From: Kiritimatiellota bacterium
GTDB taxonomy: Bacteria; Verrucomicrobiota; Kiritimatiellia; RFP12; UBA1067
Direction of reading: 5' to 3'
Assembly: GCA_009778475.1 (NCBI GenBank)
Contig: WRJS01000011.1
Coordinates: 1-51,336, forward strand
Length of the DNA stretch: 51,336 nucleotides
The notes under the pieces are model-generated. The model had not been told where the DNA came from and searched no databases. It saw only the letters and a program-made list of their open reading frames with translations. Shown here one piece after another: positions 1 to 7,745 of the stretch. Made by a program: the position numbers and the translations under genes. The stretch's first letter is position 1. The number at the start of each line of letters is the position of its first letter.

Positions 1-9
1 GGATGACTT

Positions 10-92
10 TTAACCACGATGGACACAATGGTTTTCACAATAGGCACAACAATAGTGTCCATTGTGCATTCTATTGTGTCTATTGTGGTTAA
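10..92. repeat. Dispersed inverted-repeat element A, copy 1
   Basis: An 83-bp AT-rich element whose ends are imperfect inverted repeats (ttaaccacgatggacac at the left, gtgtctattgtggttaa at the right). It is homologous, in the opposite orientation, to the copy at 25912-26002, and a degenerate piece lies at about 4865-4905. No protein is convincing here. An element-B repeat follows within 25 bp, as it does at the other two sites, so A and B look like parts of one composite. Confidence 0.75.
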
Positions 93-104
93 CGAAAACG
101 GAGG

Positions 105-180
105 TTTATTTTAGACAGGATTAACAGGATTACCTATCACCTATTACTTATCGCATATTACTTATTACCTATTACATTTC
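105..180. repeat. Element B (acaggattaacaggatt) plus low-complexity tract
   Basis: Positions 113-131 carry agacaggattaacaggatt, a motif repeated with variations at 4838-4863, 6543-6565 (reverse), 26016-26037 (reverse), 50304-50335 and 51188-51220. From about 131 to 180 the sequence is a degenerate direct repeat of 'cctattactta'-like words. Similar low-complexity tracts sit between other genes in the window. Confidence 0.65.
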
Positions 181-337
181 TTTGTGCCCTTCATACTTTT
201 GCGTGAATGCCCCCTCATGGTTCTTGCCTTGTACTTACCTTCCTCGACGGGATACGGAAATAGGAGGCGCGTTTTTCTGTTGAGAGGGACATCCCTGCGG
301 GATGCTGCTAAATATACAACCATGTTAATCAGATTTG
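181..337. other. Non-coding stretch downstream of the ABC ATPase gene
   Basis: No credible gene is seen. The only structure noticed is a small hairpin, catccc-tgc-gggatg, at 290-304. It lies about 35 bp beyond the stop codon of the minus-strand ABC gene and might contribute to 3' end formation, but there is no T-run on that strand. Confidence 0.4.
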
Positions 338-1288
338 CTATAACAGGCATTCCCAGCAGCGTCCCCCCTCGCGCCGCAGGGGCGGGGCGGATTGGCGGCA
401 GAGGCCGCGCGCGTCCGGGCAGCGCGGGGCAAAGGCGCAGCCGTCCGGGAGATTGTCCGGCGACGGCACGGTCCCGGGGATGTCGCGCAGGACGGCCCCC
501 TGCGGGGAGTCGAGCATCGGGACCGCCGCGAGCAGCCCGCGCGTATAGGGGTGGCGCGGGCGCGCCAGGACATCCTCCACGCTCCCGGACTCGATAACGC
601 GCCCCGCGTACATCACGTTCATGCGGCTCATGCGCCCCGCGACAAGCCCCAGGTTGTGCGTGATGAGCAGCACCGCCATCTGGTACGCCGCCGCCAGCTC
701 GTCGATGAGGTCCAGCACCTGCCGCTGCGTCGTCACGTCGAGCGCGGTCGTCGGCTCGTCCGCGACCAGCAGCTTGGGGTGCGACGCGAGTGCCATCGCC
801 AGCATCACGCGCTGTTGCTGGCCGCCGCTCATCTCGCACGGGAAGGCGCGGACCGCGCGCGCGGGGTCCGGCAGGCCGACGCGGGCGAACAGCGTCTCCG
901 CCCGTTCCGCGCGCGCGCGTCTCGGCAGGTGCCGCAGGCATTCGGCGATCTGGTCGCCGACGCGCATGACGGGGTTGAGGCTCGCGGTGGGGTCTTGGAA
1001 CACATACGCCATGCCGCTCCCCCGGACGCGCCGTATCGCGCTCGCGGGGAGCGCCAGCAAGTCAGCGCCGTCGAACAGGACGCGCCCGGAGACGCGCGCG
1101 GAATCCGTCGGCGGCAGGCGCGCCAGCGAGAGCGCGGTCAGGCTCTTGCCGCACCCGCTCTCCCCCACCAGCGCGACGCGCTCGCCGGCGCGGATGTCGA
1201 ACGACACCGAGCGGACAGGCACGGTCACGCGCCCGTCGCGCGTGAACGCGACCGAAAGGTTTTCGACCTGTAGCAACGGTGATGACAT
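338..1288 (-). CDS. ABC transporter ATP-binding protein, oligopeptide/dipeptide (OppD/DppD) type
   Basis: This 316-residue protein would hydrolyse ATP on the cytoplasmic face of a peptide (or nickel/opine-type) importer. Visible motifs are Walker A GESGCGKS (42-49), Q-loop Q98, signature MSGGQQQR (153-160), Walker B LLVADEPTTALD (173-184) and switch histidine H211. The C-terminus has the cysteine-containing extension typical of the oligopeptide subfamily (CAFAPRC at 284-290, further cysteines to 314), and the length is normal for the family. No permease, binding-protein or second ATPase gene lies beside it here, so its partners are encoded elsewhere or left of the window. The exact substrate cannot be told from the sequence. 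Confidence 0.93.
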   Translation of the reverse strand: MSSPLLQVENLSVAFTRDGRVTVPVRSVSFDIRAGERVALVGESGCGKSLTALSLARLPPTDSARVSGRVLFDGADLLALPASAIRRVRGSGMAYVFQDPTASLNPVMRVGDQIAECLRHLPRRARAERAETLFARVGLPDPARAVRAFPCEMSGGQQQRVMLAMALASHPKLLVADEPTTALDVTTQRQVLDLIDELAAAYQMAVLLITHNLGLVAGRMSRMNVMYAGRVIESGSVEDVLARPRHPYTRGLLAAVPMLDSPQGAVLRDIPGTVPSPDNLPDGCAFAPRCPDARGLCRQSAPPLRREGGRCWECLL

Positions 1289-1360
1289 AAGCCCGAGAGT
1301 ATAGCCTATAGCCCGTGCGGAAAGCGAGCGATTTTTTTTGGGCGGCTTCCCCTCAAAGCG

Positions 1361-1400
1361 AAAAAAAAGACCGCTGGACTTCCAGCGGCCTTTTTTTTTC
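1361..1400. terminator. Rho-independent terminator, bidirectional in form
   Basis: A perfect stem ccgctgg/ccagcgg with loop ACTT, flanked by A8 on the left and T9 on the right. It lies immediately after the rpsU stop codon on the minus strand, where the A-run reads as a U-run, and is the obvious end of the tRNA-Tyr/rpsU transcript. The symmetrical A and T runs could also stop transcription from the other side. Confidence 0.92.
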
Positions 1401-1402
1401 GC

Positions 1403-1606
1403 TTAGGACCCCATCTCGCGCATGGCGCGTCGGGAGCGGCTGCGGATGCGGGCGCGTGCCGATTTGTGGCGGGCCTTCTCGCACGGCTTCTCGTAATAAC
1501 GGTTATTACGCAGCTGCTTCAGCAGGCCTTCCTTGTCCATCACTTTCTTCAAGCGCTTGAGCGCCCGCTCGACGGACTCGCCTTTCTTCAATCGCATTTG
1601 GATCAC
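1403..1606 (-). CDS. rpsU: 30S ribosomal protein S21
   Basis: This 67-residue basic protein has the S21 layout: an N-terminal segment with ERALKRLKK, then KLRxxRYYEKPCEKAR-type sequence and an Arg/Lys-rich tail (RARIRSRSRR). S21 is a late-assembling small-subunit protein near the anti-Shine-Dalgarno region of 16S rRNA. The likely start is GTG at 1604-1606, preceded by AGAGGGGGTG at good spacing; the internal ATG three codons later would remove only MIQ. It follows tRNA-Tyr by 44 bp on the same strand and ends at a strong terminator, so the two are probably co-transcribed. Confidence 0.95.
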   Translation of the reverse strand: MIQMRLKKGESVERALKRLKKVMDKEGLLKQLRNNRYYEKPCEKARHKSARARIRSRSRRAMREMGS

Positions 1607-1650
1607 GCTAATTCACCCCCTCTCGTCCGATTCCTCTCTTGCGGGGAAAA

Positions 1651-1736
1651 TGGTGGTAGGGCTTGGATTCGAACCAAGGAAGGCAGTTGCCAGCAGATTT
1701 ACAGTCTGCCCCGGTTGGCCACTTCGGTACCCTACC
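1651..1736 (-). tRNA. tRNA-Tyr (anticodon GTA)
   Basis: The minus strand gives an 86-nt class II tRNA. The acceptor stem GGTAGGG pairs with CCCTACC, the anticodon loop reads ACTGTAAATCT with anticodon GTA, there is a long variable arm, and the T-arm is GGTTCGAATCC. The discriminator is A73 and CCA is encoded (1651-1653). The long variable arm and GTA anticodon are diagnostic of bacterial tRNA-Tyr. Confidence 0.97.
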
Positions 1737-1756
1737 ATCCGCAAAAAAGAGATAGA

Positions 1757-1785
1757 AATATATCAAACCCGCCGAAGAAGGTCAA
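1757..1785 (-). promoter_or_regulatory. Sigma70-type promoter for tRNA-Tyr/rpsU
   Basis: On the minus strand TTGACC (1785-1780) and TATATT (1762-1757) are separated by exactly 17 bp. The predicted transcription start is about 14 bp before the tRNA 5' end. Confidence 0.75.
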
Positions 1786-1830
1786 GCCCGAGATTTTATT
1801 TTTTTGCAATCGTCATCCTGCCCCCGAGTG

Positions 1831-1839
1831 TGCTATACT
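1831..1839 (+). promoter_or_regulatory. Extended -10 promoter upstream of fmt
   Basis: TGCTATACT matches an extended -10 (TGnTATACT). No good -35 is seen at the right distance. It lies 69 bp before the chosen fmt start. Confidence 0.45.
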
Positions 1840-1907
1840 GAAAACGTTTTTTAACGGGAGTGGGTGCCGCCGCGCGTGTGGGCAGGGCGGCGCGGGGTTT
1901 GTGTGTT

Positions 1908-2873
1908 ATGCGTGTTGTGTTCATGGGTTCATCAGAGGCGTCAGCGGTCACGCTGAAAGCGCTGCGTAAATTACCGATGCTGAATATCGTCGGCGTGGTG
2001 ACGCAGCCGGACCGTCCCTGCGGCCGCAAACAGCACTTCACGCCGTGCCCGTGCAAGGTGTACGCGGTGGAGAACAAGATCGGCCCCATCATCTCGCCGG
2101 AGAGCGTCAACGCGCCCGAGACCCTCGCGCAGCTGGCGGCGTGGAAGCCGGACGTGATCGTCGTGGTCGCGTTCGGGCAGTTCCTGGGCAGGAAGGTGCT
2201 GTCGCTCCCGCCGCACGGGTGCGTCAACGGGCATTTCTCGCTGCTGCCCAAGCACCGCGGCGCGTCGCCCATCCAGCACGCCATCGCGGAGGGCGACGAA
2301 CTCTCCGGCGTCACCATCATCCAGATGGACGAGGGCATGGACAACGGCGACATGCTCCTGACCGCGCAAGAGCCCATCTGCTCCGACGACACCGCCGTCA
2401 CCCTCATGGAGCGCCTCGCCATCCTCGGCGCGGTCACCATGGCCAAGGCCCTGCGCCTCATGATCGCGGGCGAGCTCAAGCGCGCGCCGCAGGATCACGA
2501 GAACGCCTCCTACGCGAAGAAGATGCAGAAGAACGACGGGCGCATCGGCTGGGCGAAGCCCGCCTGGCTCATCGAGCGCTGCGTCCGCGCCTTCGACCCG
2601 TGGCCCGGGGCCTTCGCGTTCCTGCCCGGCTGCACCGCGAAGCCGAGCGCGGCCGAGCGCATCAAGGTTATCGAGGCGAAGGTGATGCCCGCGCCCGAGG
2701 ACATCGAGACCGTCCCCGGGATGATCTGCGCGCTCTCGCCCCTCGGGCCGCTGGTGGCCACGGGCGAGAACGCCCTCTGCCTCACGGTCGTGCAGCCCGA
2801 AGGCCGCCGCCGCATGGACGGCAAGTCCTTCATCAACGGCCGCTCCCTCCGCGTCGGAGACAGGTTCGCCTAG
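1908..2873 (+). CDS. fmt: Methionyl-tRNA formyltransferase
   Basis: This 321-residue enzyme transfers a formyl group from 10-formyl-tetrahydrofolate to initiator Met-tRNA in the cytoplasm. The N-terminal formyltransferase fold shows the catalytic triad: N107 and H109 in VNGHFSLLP and D145 in MDNGDML. The family motifs SLLPKHRGASPIQ and GVTIIQMDEGMDNGDML are intact, and the DRPCGRK segment matches the family's active-site loop. The C-terminal OB-like domain ends with GKSFINGR. I chose the ATG at 1908 because the fold begins there (MRVVFMGS); an upstream in-frame extension is Ala/Gly/Arg-rich and unlike the family. The usual partner def is not adjacent. Confidence 0.95.
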   Translation: MRVVFMGSSEASAVTLKALRKLPMLNIVGVVTQPDRPCGRKQHFTPCPCKVYAVENKIGPIISPESVNAPETLAQLAAWKPDVIVVVAFGQFLGRKVLSLPPHGCVNGHFSLLPKHRGASPIQHAIAEGDELSGVTIIQMDEGMDNGDMLLTAQEPICSDDTAVTLMERLAILGAVTMAKALRLMIAGELKRAPQDHENASYAKKMQKNDGRIGWAKPAWLIERCVRAFDPWPGAFAFLPGCTAKPSAAERIKVIEAKVMPAPEDIETVPGMICALSPLGPLVATGENALCLTVVQPEGRRRMDGKSFINGRSLRVGDRFA

Positions 2874-3204
2874 CGTTCTGTAAAATGAACCCCTCTCGGA
2901 AGGGCGTGGCTTGAATGGCGGCCAGACCTGACGGCCGGACAACGGGACGACGGCAGACGGGGTGGTTAATTTATTGCGCGTTCCCTTTCGGTCGCTCGCG
3001 CACTTCCTTGACGGCGGTGGTGCCGTCCCGCATATCGATTTTTCTTTCCGACTTCATTACCACTTTTGAACAAGAGATTGTTTCCCTTCCCGTATTTTCG
3101 TTGCAAGGGGAAAAATGCGACCGTGCTTTATTTTGCCGCTCTGCGCTTGACAACGCGCGGCGGATGCCTTATTGTACGGTTGATAAAAAAGGGAGGATTG
3201 ACCT
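2874..3204 (+). promoter_or_regulatory. Intergenic region with promoter for the SDR/deoC pair
   Basis: No gene is supported in this 331-bp gap. TTGACA (3147-3152) and TATTGT (3170-3175) are separated by 17 bp, and AAGGGAGGATT lies just before the SDR start. I saw no riboswitch-like or operator palindrome. Confidence 0.6.
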
Positions 3205-4140
3205 ATGACGGGTATGTTTGATTTGAGCGGGAAGAAGGCGCTAGTCACAGGCGCGGCGGTCGGGATCGGGCGCGGTTATGCCGTGGCGCTCGCGAAGGCG
3301 GGGGCGGACGTCGCCGTCGTTGACCTTGATGACAAGACGGGGCCGAAGACTGCGGAGGAGATCAAGTCGTTCGGGCGGGACGCGCTGTTTGTCCGTTGCG
3401 ACGTGACGGACAAGCAGGAGGTCGAGGGCATGGTGGATGCCGTCGTGCGGCATTTCGGTCGCCTCGACATCGGCGTGAACAATGCCGGGATCGGCATCCT
3501 GGGCGGCGACGTTGACTATTCGCTCGACGCGTGGAACAAGGTGATCGCGGTCAACCTGACAGGGATGTACCTGTGCGCGCAAGCCGAGGCGCGGCAGTTT
3601 TTGAAGCAGTCGCCGGTGCAGGGGAAAATCATCAACACGGCCTCCATGTCGGCGCGGATCTGCAACTGCAACGCCTCGTACAACGCATCCAAGGGGGGCG
3701 TCGTCGAGATGACGCGGATGCTGGCTGCCGAGTGGGGGGGCTACAACATCAACGTGAACTGCATCAGCCCGAGTTATATCCTCTCGCCGATGCACGCCTC
3801 GACGCCGCTGGAGGTCCGCGCGCGGATCCGCGAACTCACGCCGCTCGGGTACGTCCAGCGGCCCGAGGACCTGCACGGGCCGGTCGTGTTCCTTGCGTCG
3901 GACGCGTCGAACTACGTCACGGGGCTTGACCTGCTCGTGGACGGCGGCCACACCTTGAATGCCTGGCTCACGCCGCTGGGGCGCGCCGTGCCGCCGCGCG
4001 TCTCCCCTGCCGAGGAAACCGTGCAACTCAAGCACGACCTCGCCGCGATGGGGCTCCCGTTCGACGCGGACGGCATCAATGAATCGCTGCACCCGGAAAT
4101 CGCGGATGCGTTCAAGGCGGCGTTTGGAATCGTGAAATGA
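3205..4140 (+). CDS. SDR family NAD(P)-dependent oxidoreductase
   Basis: A 311-residue short-chain dehydrogenase of the classical type. It has the Rossmann motif TGAAVGIG (15-22), an acidic D40 after the second strand suggesting NAD preference, NNAG (92-95), a catalytic serine near 147-149, and Y159/K163 in SYNASKGG. It is longer than the usual 250 residues by a C-terminal tail of about 55 residues after the VDGGHT segment. Members of this group oxidise or reduce sugars, sugar acids or polyols. A strong Shine-Dalgarno (GGGAGG) fixes the start. The stop overlaps the deoC start by 4 bp (ATGA), so the two are translationally coupled and probably act in one carbohydrate catabolic route. The substrate is unknown. 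Confidence 0.9.
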   Translation: MTGMFDLSGKKALVTGAAVGIGRGYAVALAKAGADVAVVDLDDKTGPKTAEEIKSFGRDALFVRCDVTDKQEVEGMVDAVVRHFGRLDIGVNNAGIGILGGDVDYSLDAWNKVIAVNLTGMYLCAQAEARQFLKQSPVQGKIINTASMSARICNCNASYNASKGGVVEMTRMLAAEWGGYNINVNCISPSYILSPMHASTPLEVRARIRELTPLGYVQRPEDLHGPVVFLASDASNYVTGLDLLVDGGHTLNAWLTPLGRAVPPRVSPAEETVQLKHDLAAMGLPFDADGINESLHPEIADAFKAAFGIVK

Positions 4141-4808
4141 CCTCGCAGCAACTGGCTTCGATGATCGACGTGAGCGCGGTGCGGGCGGACTCCGCCGAGC
4201 GCGATGTCCGCGCCGCCGCAGAGTGCGCGATGGCGCATTCGTGCGCCGCCGCCTTCGCGCTTCCCGCATTCACGCCGGAACTGATTGAGATGCTGCGCGG
4301 CACGTCGGTTGTCGCCGGCGGTGTCGTCGGGTTCCCGGGCGGCGGGGAGACGACCGCGATGAAAGTCGCGCAAGCGAAGGAACTGGCCGCGCTCGGCTGC
4401 GGCGAGATCGACATGGTGCAGAACATCGGCAAACTGCTTTCCGCTCGTTTCGGGGAGGTCGAGGCGGACATCGCCGCCGTCAAGCAGGCCATCGGGGACG
4501 TGCCGCTCAAAGTGATTCTTGAATGCGCGTACCTCTCGCCGGGCCTCATCGCGGCGGCATCCGGAATCGCCGTCCGCGCGGGCGCGTCTTGGGTGAAGAC
4601 CGGCACAGGCTGGGCTTCGCCCGGGACGACGGCGGAGCAGATCCGGCTCATCAAGCAAACCGTCGGGGACACCGCGAAAATCAAAGCGGCGGGCGGCGTC
4701 CGCGACTTGGACACGCTGCTCGAGATGCACCGCCTCGGCGCGGAGCGTTTCGGGATCGGCTACAAAACGGCAACGGAAATTTTTACCGCGCTCCAACAGC
4801 GGTTATGA
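4137..4808 (+). CDS. deoC: Deoxyribose-phosphate aldolase
   Basis: A 223-residue class I aldolase that cleaves 2-deoxyribose 5-phosphate to glyceraldehyde 3-phosphate and acetaldehyde. Motifs of the DeoC family are present: VGFPGG (64-69), EIDMV with D92, KVILE (125-129), the Schiff-base lysine K154 in WVKTGTGW, and K183 in KAAGGVR. The usual STG after the catalytic lysine is GTG here, a mild variation. It overlaps the preceding SDR gene by 4 bp. With no thymidine phosphorylase or phosphopentomutase nearby, the pairing with an SDR may point to a related sugar aldolase role, but the family assignment itself is firm. Confidence 0.93.
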   Translation: MTSQQLASMIDVSAVRADSAERDVRAAAECAMAHSCAAAFALPAFTPELIEMLRGTSVVAGGVVGFPGGGETTAMKVAQAKELAALGCGEIDMVQNIGKLLSARFGEVEADIAAVKQAIGDVPLKVILECAYLSPGLIAAASGIAVRAGASWVKTGTGWASPGTTAEQIRLIKQTVGDTAKIKAAGGVRDLDTLLEMHRLGAERFGIGYKTATEIFTALQQRL

Positions 4809-4837
4809 TGCAGGACACAATTAGCAGAGGATTTTGT

Positions 4838-4905
4838 TTAGACAGGATTTACGCGAGGATTTTCAACCACAATGGTTTTCTCGATAGACATAATAGCAAT
4901 GGCAC
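4838..4905. repeat. Element B followed by degenerate element A
   Basis: Element-B-like sequence (ttagacaggatttacgcgaggatttt) occupies 4838-4863 and runs straight into a degraded element A (aaccacaatggttttctcgatagacataat). The same pairing is seen at 10-131 and 25912-26037. Confidence 0.55.
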
Positions 4906-5290
4906 ACCGATTGGAAATAGTGGCCATCATGAATCCGATCGTGTTTCGGGTTTTGAGCCATCTCCCTGCCTTTCTTTTTTTTATGCTTAGGTTTGTGGGC
5001 GCTATTTTATTGCCCATTCAGTGCCTCCTGATGCTGATACGCAACCGGCGAGAAAAATCGCAGTCGAAAAAACAGATTCGCGAGGCCATCGAGACGATGG
5101 AAGGGAAAGGACTCGTAACCCGAAAGACAGAGAAAACATCCCGCAATCAAGGGAAATACCGCCCGAAGAATTGGGCCTCAAAATGGATAGCCTATTCCAG
5201 AAGCCTCCCCATATCCAGTCAGCGCTACCAAATGAGCGGGCGAGAGCTCCCGCCCCTCCCGAAACAAGACGACTGAGGTGGAACCCCATA

Positions 5291-5351
5291 CGGCTCGCGG
5301 GGACGCTCGCCCTCCATGTGTCTGACGGCTCGCGGGGACGCTCGCCCTCCA
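5291..5351 (+). repeat. Repeat E, two tandem 26-nt copies
   Basis: Two identical 26-nt units at 5291-5316 and 5326-5351 (beginning cggctcgcggggacgctcgc and ending cctcca) are separated by 9 bp. A third, perfectly identical copy lies in reverse orientation inside the phosphohexomutase gene at 19885-19910. Confidence 0.9.
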
Positions 5352-5431
5352 TCGTGGAATCTGTATTTTACAGGACACGAGGTCTCCTACGTCCCCTTTT
5401 TGTCCCCTGAGCACCCCCGCAGGCCGTGGCA

Positions 5432-6346
5432 TCAGAAAAACGGCATCAGCACATTCCGCGCCGTCCTGAGCGCCCACTCGCGGCCCTCAAGCGTCTTGCC
5501 GAAGGTGTCGTCCTCGACCTCGATGCAGACGGGGCCGCGGTAGGACGTGTCCATCAGCGCGGCCATGAATTTCGACCAGTCCAGATCGCCGTACCCGGGG
5601 ATGCGCGGCTGGTGCCACTCCAGCGGGTTCGCGAAGATGCCGACTTGGTTCAGGCGGTCGCGGCGGATCCTCACGTCCTTCGCGTGGATGTGGAACAGCT
5701 TGCCCTCGAACTCCCTGAGCGGCAGCAGCGGGTCCATCTGCTGGAGGATGAAATGCGAGGGGTCATAGTTCAGGCCGAAGCTGTCGGACGCGATGTCGCT
5801 GAACGCGCGCCGCCAGATCGTCGGCGACGTGAAGAGGTTCTTGCCGCCCGGCCACTCGTCCTTGGTGAAGAACATGGGGCAGTTCTCGATGCCGACGCGC
5901 ACGCCGTTGTCCTCCGCGAGCGCGATGAGCGGCCGCCATGTCTTGAGGAAGCGCGGCCAGTTGTCGTCAACGCTCTTGGTCCAGTCACGGCCGACGAACG
6001 TGTTGACCTGCCTGACCCCGAGCAGGGGCGCGGCCTTGATGACCCTTTTGATGTGCGCGACGGCGGCCTGCGCCACCTCCGGGTTCGGGTCGAGCGGGTT
6101 AGGGTAATAGCCCAGGCCGGAAATCTCGATGCCGTAGCGGTCGCACAGACCGCGCACCTCATCCGCCTGCGCACGGGTAAAGCGCGTCACGTCCACGTGC
6201 GTCACACCCGCGAATTTCCGCTCGGCCTTGCCCACGGGCCAGCACATCAGCTCCACGCAGTCAAACCCCTCCGTCGCGGCAAACGCCAGCACGTCGTCGA
6301 GACTCCGCTCCGCCAATATCGCGCTCACAAAACCTAACGTCATCAT
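5432..6346 (-). CDS. Sugar phosphate isomerase/epimerase (xylose-isomerase-like TIM barrel)
   Basis: A 304-residue protein of the AP endonuclease 2/xylose-isomerase-like barrel family. These enzymes isomerise or epimerise keto-sugars, inositols or sugar phosphates with a divalent metal. Metal ligands expected in this fold are visible: E in GIENCP, D and H in NYDPSH, H in FHIHAKD, and the closing E in CIEVEDD. The length is typical. A GGAGG seven bases before the first of two tandem ATG codons supports the start at 6346. It stands alone between long repeat-bearing gaps. A role in carbohydrate degradation fits the nearby SDR and the Gfo/Idh/MocA gene further on. The substrate is not deducible. 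Confidence 0.88.
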   Translation of the reverse strand: MMTLGFVSAILAERSLDDVLAFAATEGFDCVELMCWPVGKAERKFAGVTHVDVTRFTRAQADEVRGLCDRYGIEISGLGYYPNPLDPNPEVAQAAVAHIKRVIKAAPLLGVRQVNTFVGRDWTKSVDDNWPRFLKTWRPLIALAEDNGVRVGIENCPMFFTKDEWPGGKNLFTSPTIWRRAFSDIASDSFGLNYDPSHFILQQMDPLLPLREFEGKLFHIHAKDVRIRRDRLNQVGIFANPLEWHQPRIPGYGDLDWSKFMAALMDTSYRGPVCIEVEDDTFGKTLEGREWALRTARNVLMPFF

Positions 6347-6393
6347 GCCTGTTCCTCCTTTTTGACAAAAGCTCCAAACCGTTTATGGATGTC

Positions 6394-6423
6394 ACTATAC
6401 CATTTCCGGGCGAGGAGAGGCAA
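6394..6423 (-). promoter_or_regulatory. Promoter for the isomerase/epimerase gene
   Basis: On the minus strand TTGCCT (6423-6418) and TATAGT (6399-6394) are separated by 18 bp, about 50 bp upstream of the start codon. Confidence 0.6.
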
Positions 6424-6443
6424 CGGTTTTTTTGAATATCTCG

Positions 6444-6565
6444 CGCAAAGGCGCGGAGACACAGAGAGGATTTTGGATTTTGGATTTTAAATTTTAGATT
6501 TTAGATTTTAGATTTCAGGTTTCAGGTTTCAGGCTGAAAAACCAATCCTGTAAAACCCTGTTAAC
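6444..6565. repeat. Mixed short repeats (families C, D and B)
   Basis: Three pieces follow one another: gcaaaggcgcggagacacag (6444-6465), a degenerate tandem of 'ttttaga/ttttgga' and 'tttcagg' words (about 6471-6532), and a reversed element B (aatcctgtaaaaccctgtta, 6545-6564). A related form of the first piece lies at 25861-25889. Confidence 0.6.
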
Positions 6566-6593
6566 CTTGGTGACATTTTTTTCATCACAGGGT

Positions 6594-6622
6594 TTGACAT
6601 CTGACCTGCGTTTCGGTATATT
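6594..6622 (+). promoter_or_regulatory. Strong sigma70-type promoter for the zinc-ribbon gene and possibly rnpB
   Basis: TTGACA (6594-6599) and TATATT (6617-6622) have the optimal 17-bp spacing. The GTG start of the next gene is 33 bp downstream of the -10. Confidence 0.85.
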
Positions 6623-6655
6623 GTCTCTTTCACTTTATCCGGAAGGAAGGCCACA

Positions 6656-7360
6656 GTGAGTGTCGTGAAAACATTATTGGATTTACAAGAGATTGATGGA
6701 CGCATTCGGACGTTGCTGCAGGAGGTCAAAGACATCCCACAACGCAAGGAGCTGGAAGCCGCCCGTCTGAATGACGCCCACGCCGCACTGGAGCAGGCAA
6801 AGCATGAGATGAAGGTCGCCCAAGCACGGATTGTGGAGGCCGAGCTGGAGGTCAAGGCCCGGCAGAACAAGATCACCACCCTCAAGCAGAGCCAGTCCCA
6901 GCTCAAGACCAACAAGGAGTTTCAGGCCTACAACACCGAGATCGCTAAAATCGAGGCGGACATCGACAACTACGAGGCCCGCCTCATCGTTGCGATGGAC
7001 GACCTCATCCCGCGCAAACAGGCCGTTGCCGACCGGGAGTCCAAGCTCATGGAGGAACAAGCCGTCGTGGATGCTTACTCCGCCGAACTGGACGCGCGGC
7101 TCGCGGAGGTTACGGCGGAACTGGAAACGGTGGAGGCGGCTCGCGGAGATGCAGCGAAACAGGTGCAACCGCGAGCCTTACTGTATTACGACGGCTTGCG
7201 CGTGCGCGGCAGGAAATGGCCTGTCGTCGTGCAGCTCCAAGAGGACGGTGTCTGCAAAGGCTGCAACCTGCGCCAGCCGCCTTCCGTCGTGCAGCAGGCG
7301 CGCAGGGGCCAGGATTTGACGACGTGCCAGATGTGCGGGCGTATCCTGTACATGGGCTGA
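6656..7360 (+). CDS. Coiled-coil zinc-ribbon protein (DUF164/C4-type zinc ribbon family)
   Basis: A 234-residue protein with a long antiparallel coiled coil (about residues 10-165, rich in Glu, Lys, Ala and Gln) and a C-terminal zinc ribbon with two CxxC pairs (CKGC and CQMC). This is the architecture of the DUF164 family, for example chlamydial CT398, which is thought to act as a nucleic-acid- or protein-binding adaptor. The precise role is not established. The start is GTG at 6656, preceded by GGAAGGAAGG. It lies 13 bp upstream of the RNase P RNA gene and may share its promoter; this type of gene is often found next to rnpB. Confidence 0.85.
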   Translation: MSVVKTLLDLQEIDGRIRTLLQEVKDIPQRKELEAARLNDAHAALEQAKHEMKVAQARIVEAELEVKARQNKITTLKQSQSQLKTNKEFQAYNTEIAKIEADIDNYEARLIVAMDDLIPRKQAVADRESKLMEEQAVVDAYSAELDARLAEVTAELETVEAARGDAAKQVQPRALLYYDGLRVRGRKWPVVVQLQEDGVCKGCNLRQPPSVVQQARRGQDLTTCQMCGRILYMG

Positions 7361-7373
7361 ACAATTTACGGCA

Positions 7374-7745
7374 GGGGATTGCGTGACCGGTCGCTCCGGC
7401 TTCGGCCGGGGAGGAAAGTCCGGACTCCATAGGGCAAGAGGTCCGGTCGTTAAGGCCGGAGGGGCGTCGCGACAACGATGTCAACGGAAAGTGCCACAGA
7501 AAACAAACCGCCCCAATCGAGCGAGCGGGGTAAGGGTGCAAAGGCGGTGTAAGAGACCACCGGGTCGTCGCGAAAGCGCGGCCGCATGGCAAACCCACTC
7601 TGGAGCAAGACCAAATAGGAGGTTCGATGACGCTGCCCGCGTCACTCTGGCATTCGTGCCGGATAGGGCCACGGGTAGGCCGCTTAGATGAATGATCGGA
7701 GCCGCGCTAGCGGTGAACAGAATCCGGCTTATTCGCGCTTTCCCC
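7374..7745 (+). ncRNA. rnpB: RNase P RNA, bacterial type A
   Basis: The catalytic RNA that matures tRNA 5' ends. Universal blocks are present in order: GAGGAAAGTCCGGACTCC, ACAGAAA, the J/P segment GGGTAAGGGTGCAAAGG with GTAAGAGACCACCG, GGCAAACCC, GGAGCAAGACCAAATAGG, AGATGAATGATCG and ACAGAATCCGGCTTA. The ends were set by pairing P1: 5' GGGGATTGCG (from 7374) with 3' CGCGCTTTCCCC (to 7745). A T-run at 7752-7758 may serve termination. Its last 17 nt are antisense to the end of the U32 peptidase gene. Confidence 0.97.

Larger units (their letters stand above)
4809..5431. other. Long intergenic region, repeats and a doubtful small frame
   Basis: This 620-bp gap holds repeat fragments (4838-4905), an imperfect GC-rich palindrome (gcgggcgagagctcccgc, from about 5238) and two copies of repeat E (5291-5351). 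A plus-strand open frame at 4872-5276 (134 residues) starts inside a degenerate repeat. It contains one hydrophobic stretch (roughly residues 24-56) followed by a Lys/Arg-rich segment. It has no recognisable family and no convincing Shine-Dalgarno, so I do not call it a gene. Confidence 0.45.

Noticed and set aside
184..597. Plus-strand frame overlapping the ABC ATPase gene
   Set aside because: It is the reverse strand of a clear ABC gene plus repeat-bearing DNA, and the translation is Arg/Ala/Gly-rich without pattern.
4872..5276. 134-residue frame with a hydrophobic segment
   Set aside because: It begins inside a degraded repeat, has no convincing ribosome site or family, and composition changes abruptly along it.
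7383..7691. Open frames across 7383-7691
   Set aside because: The region is RNase P RNA, with all universal sequence blocks present.
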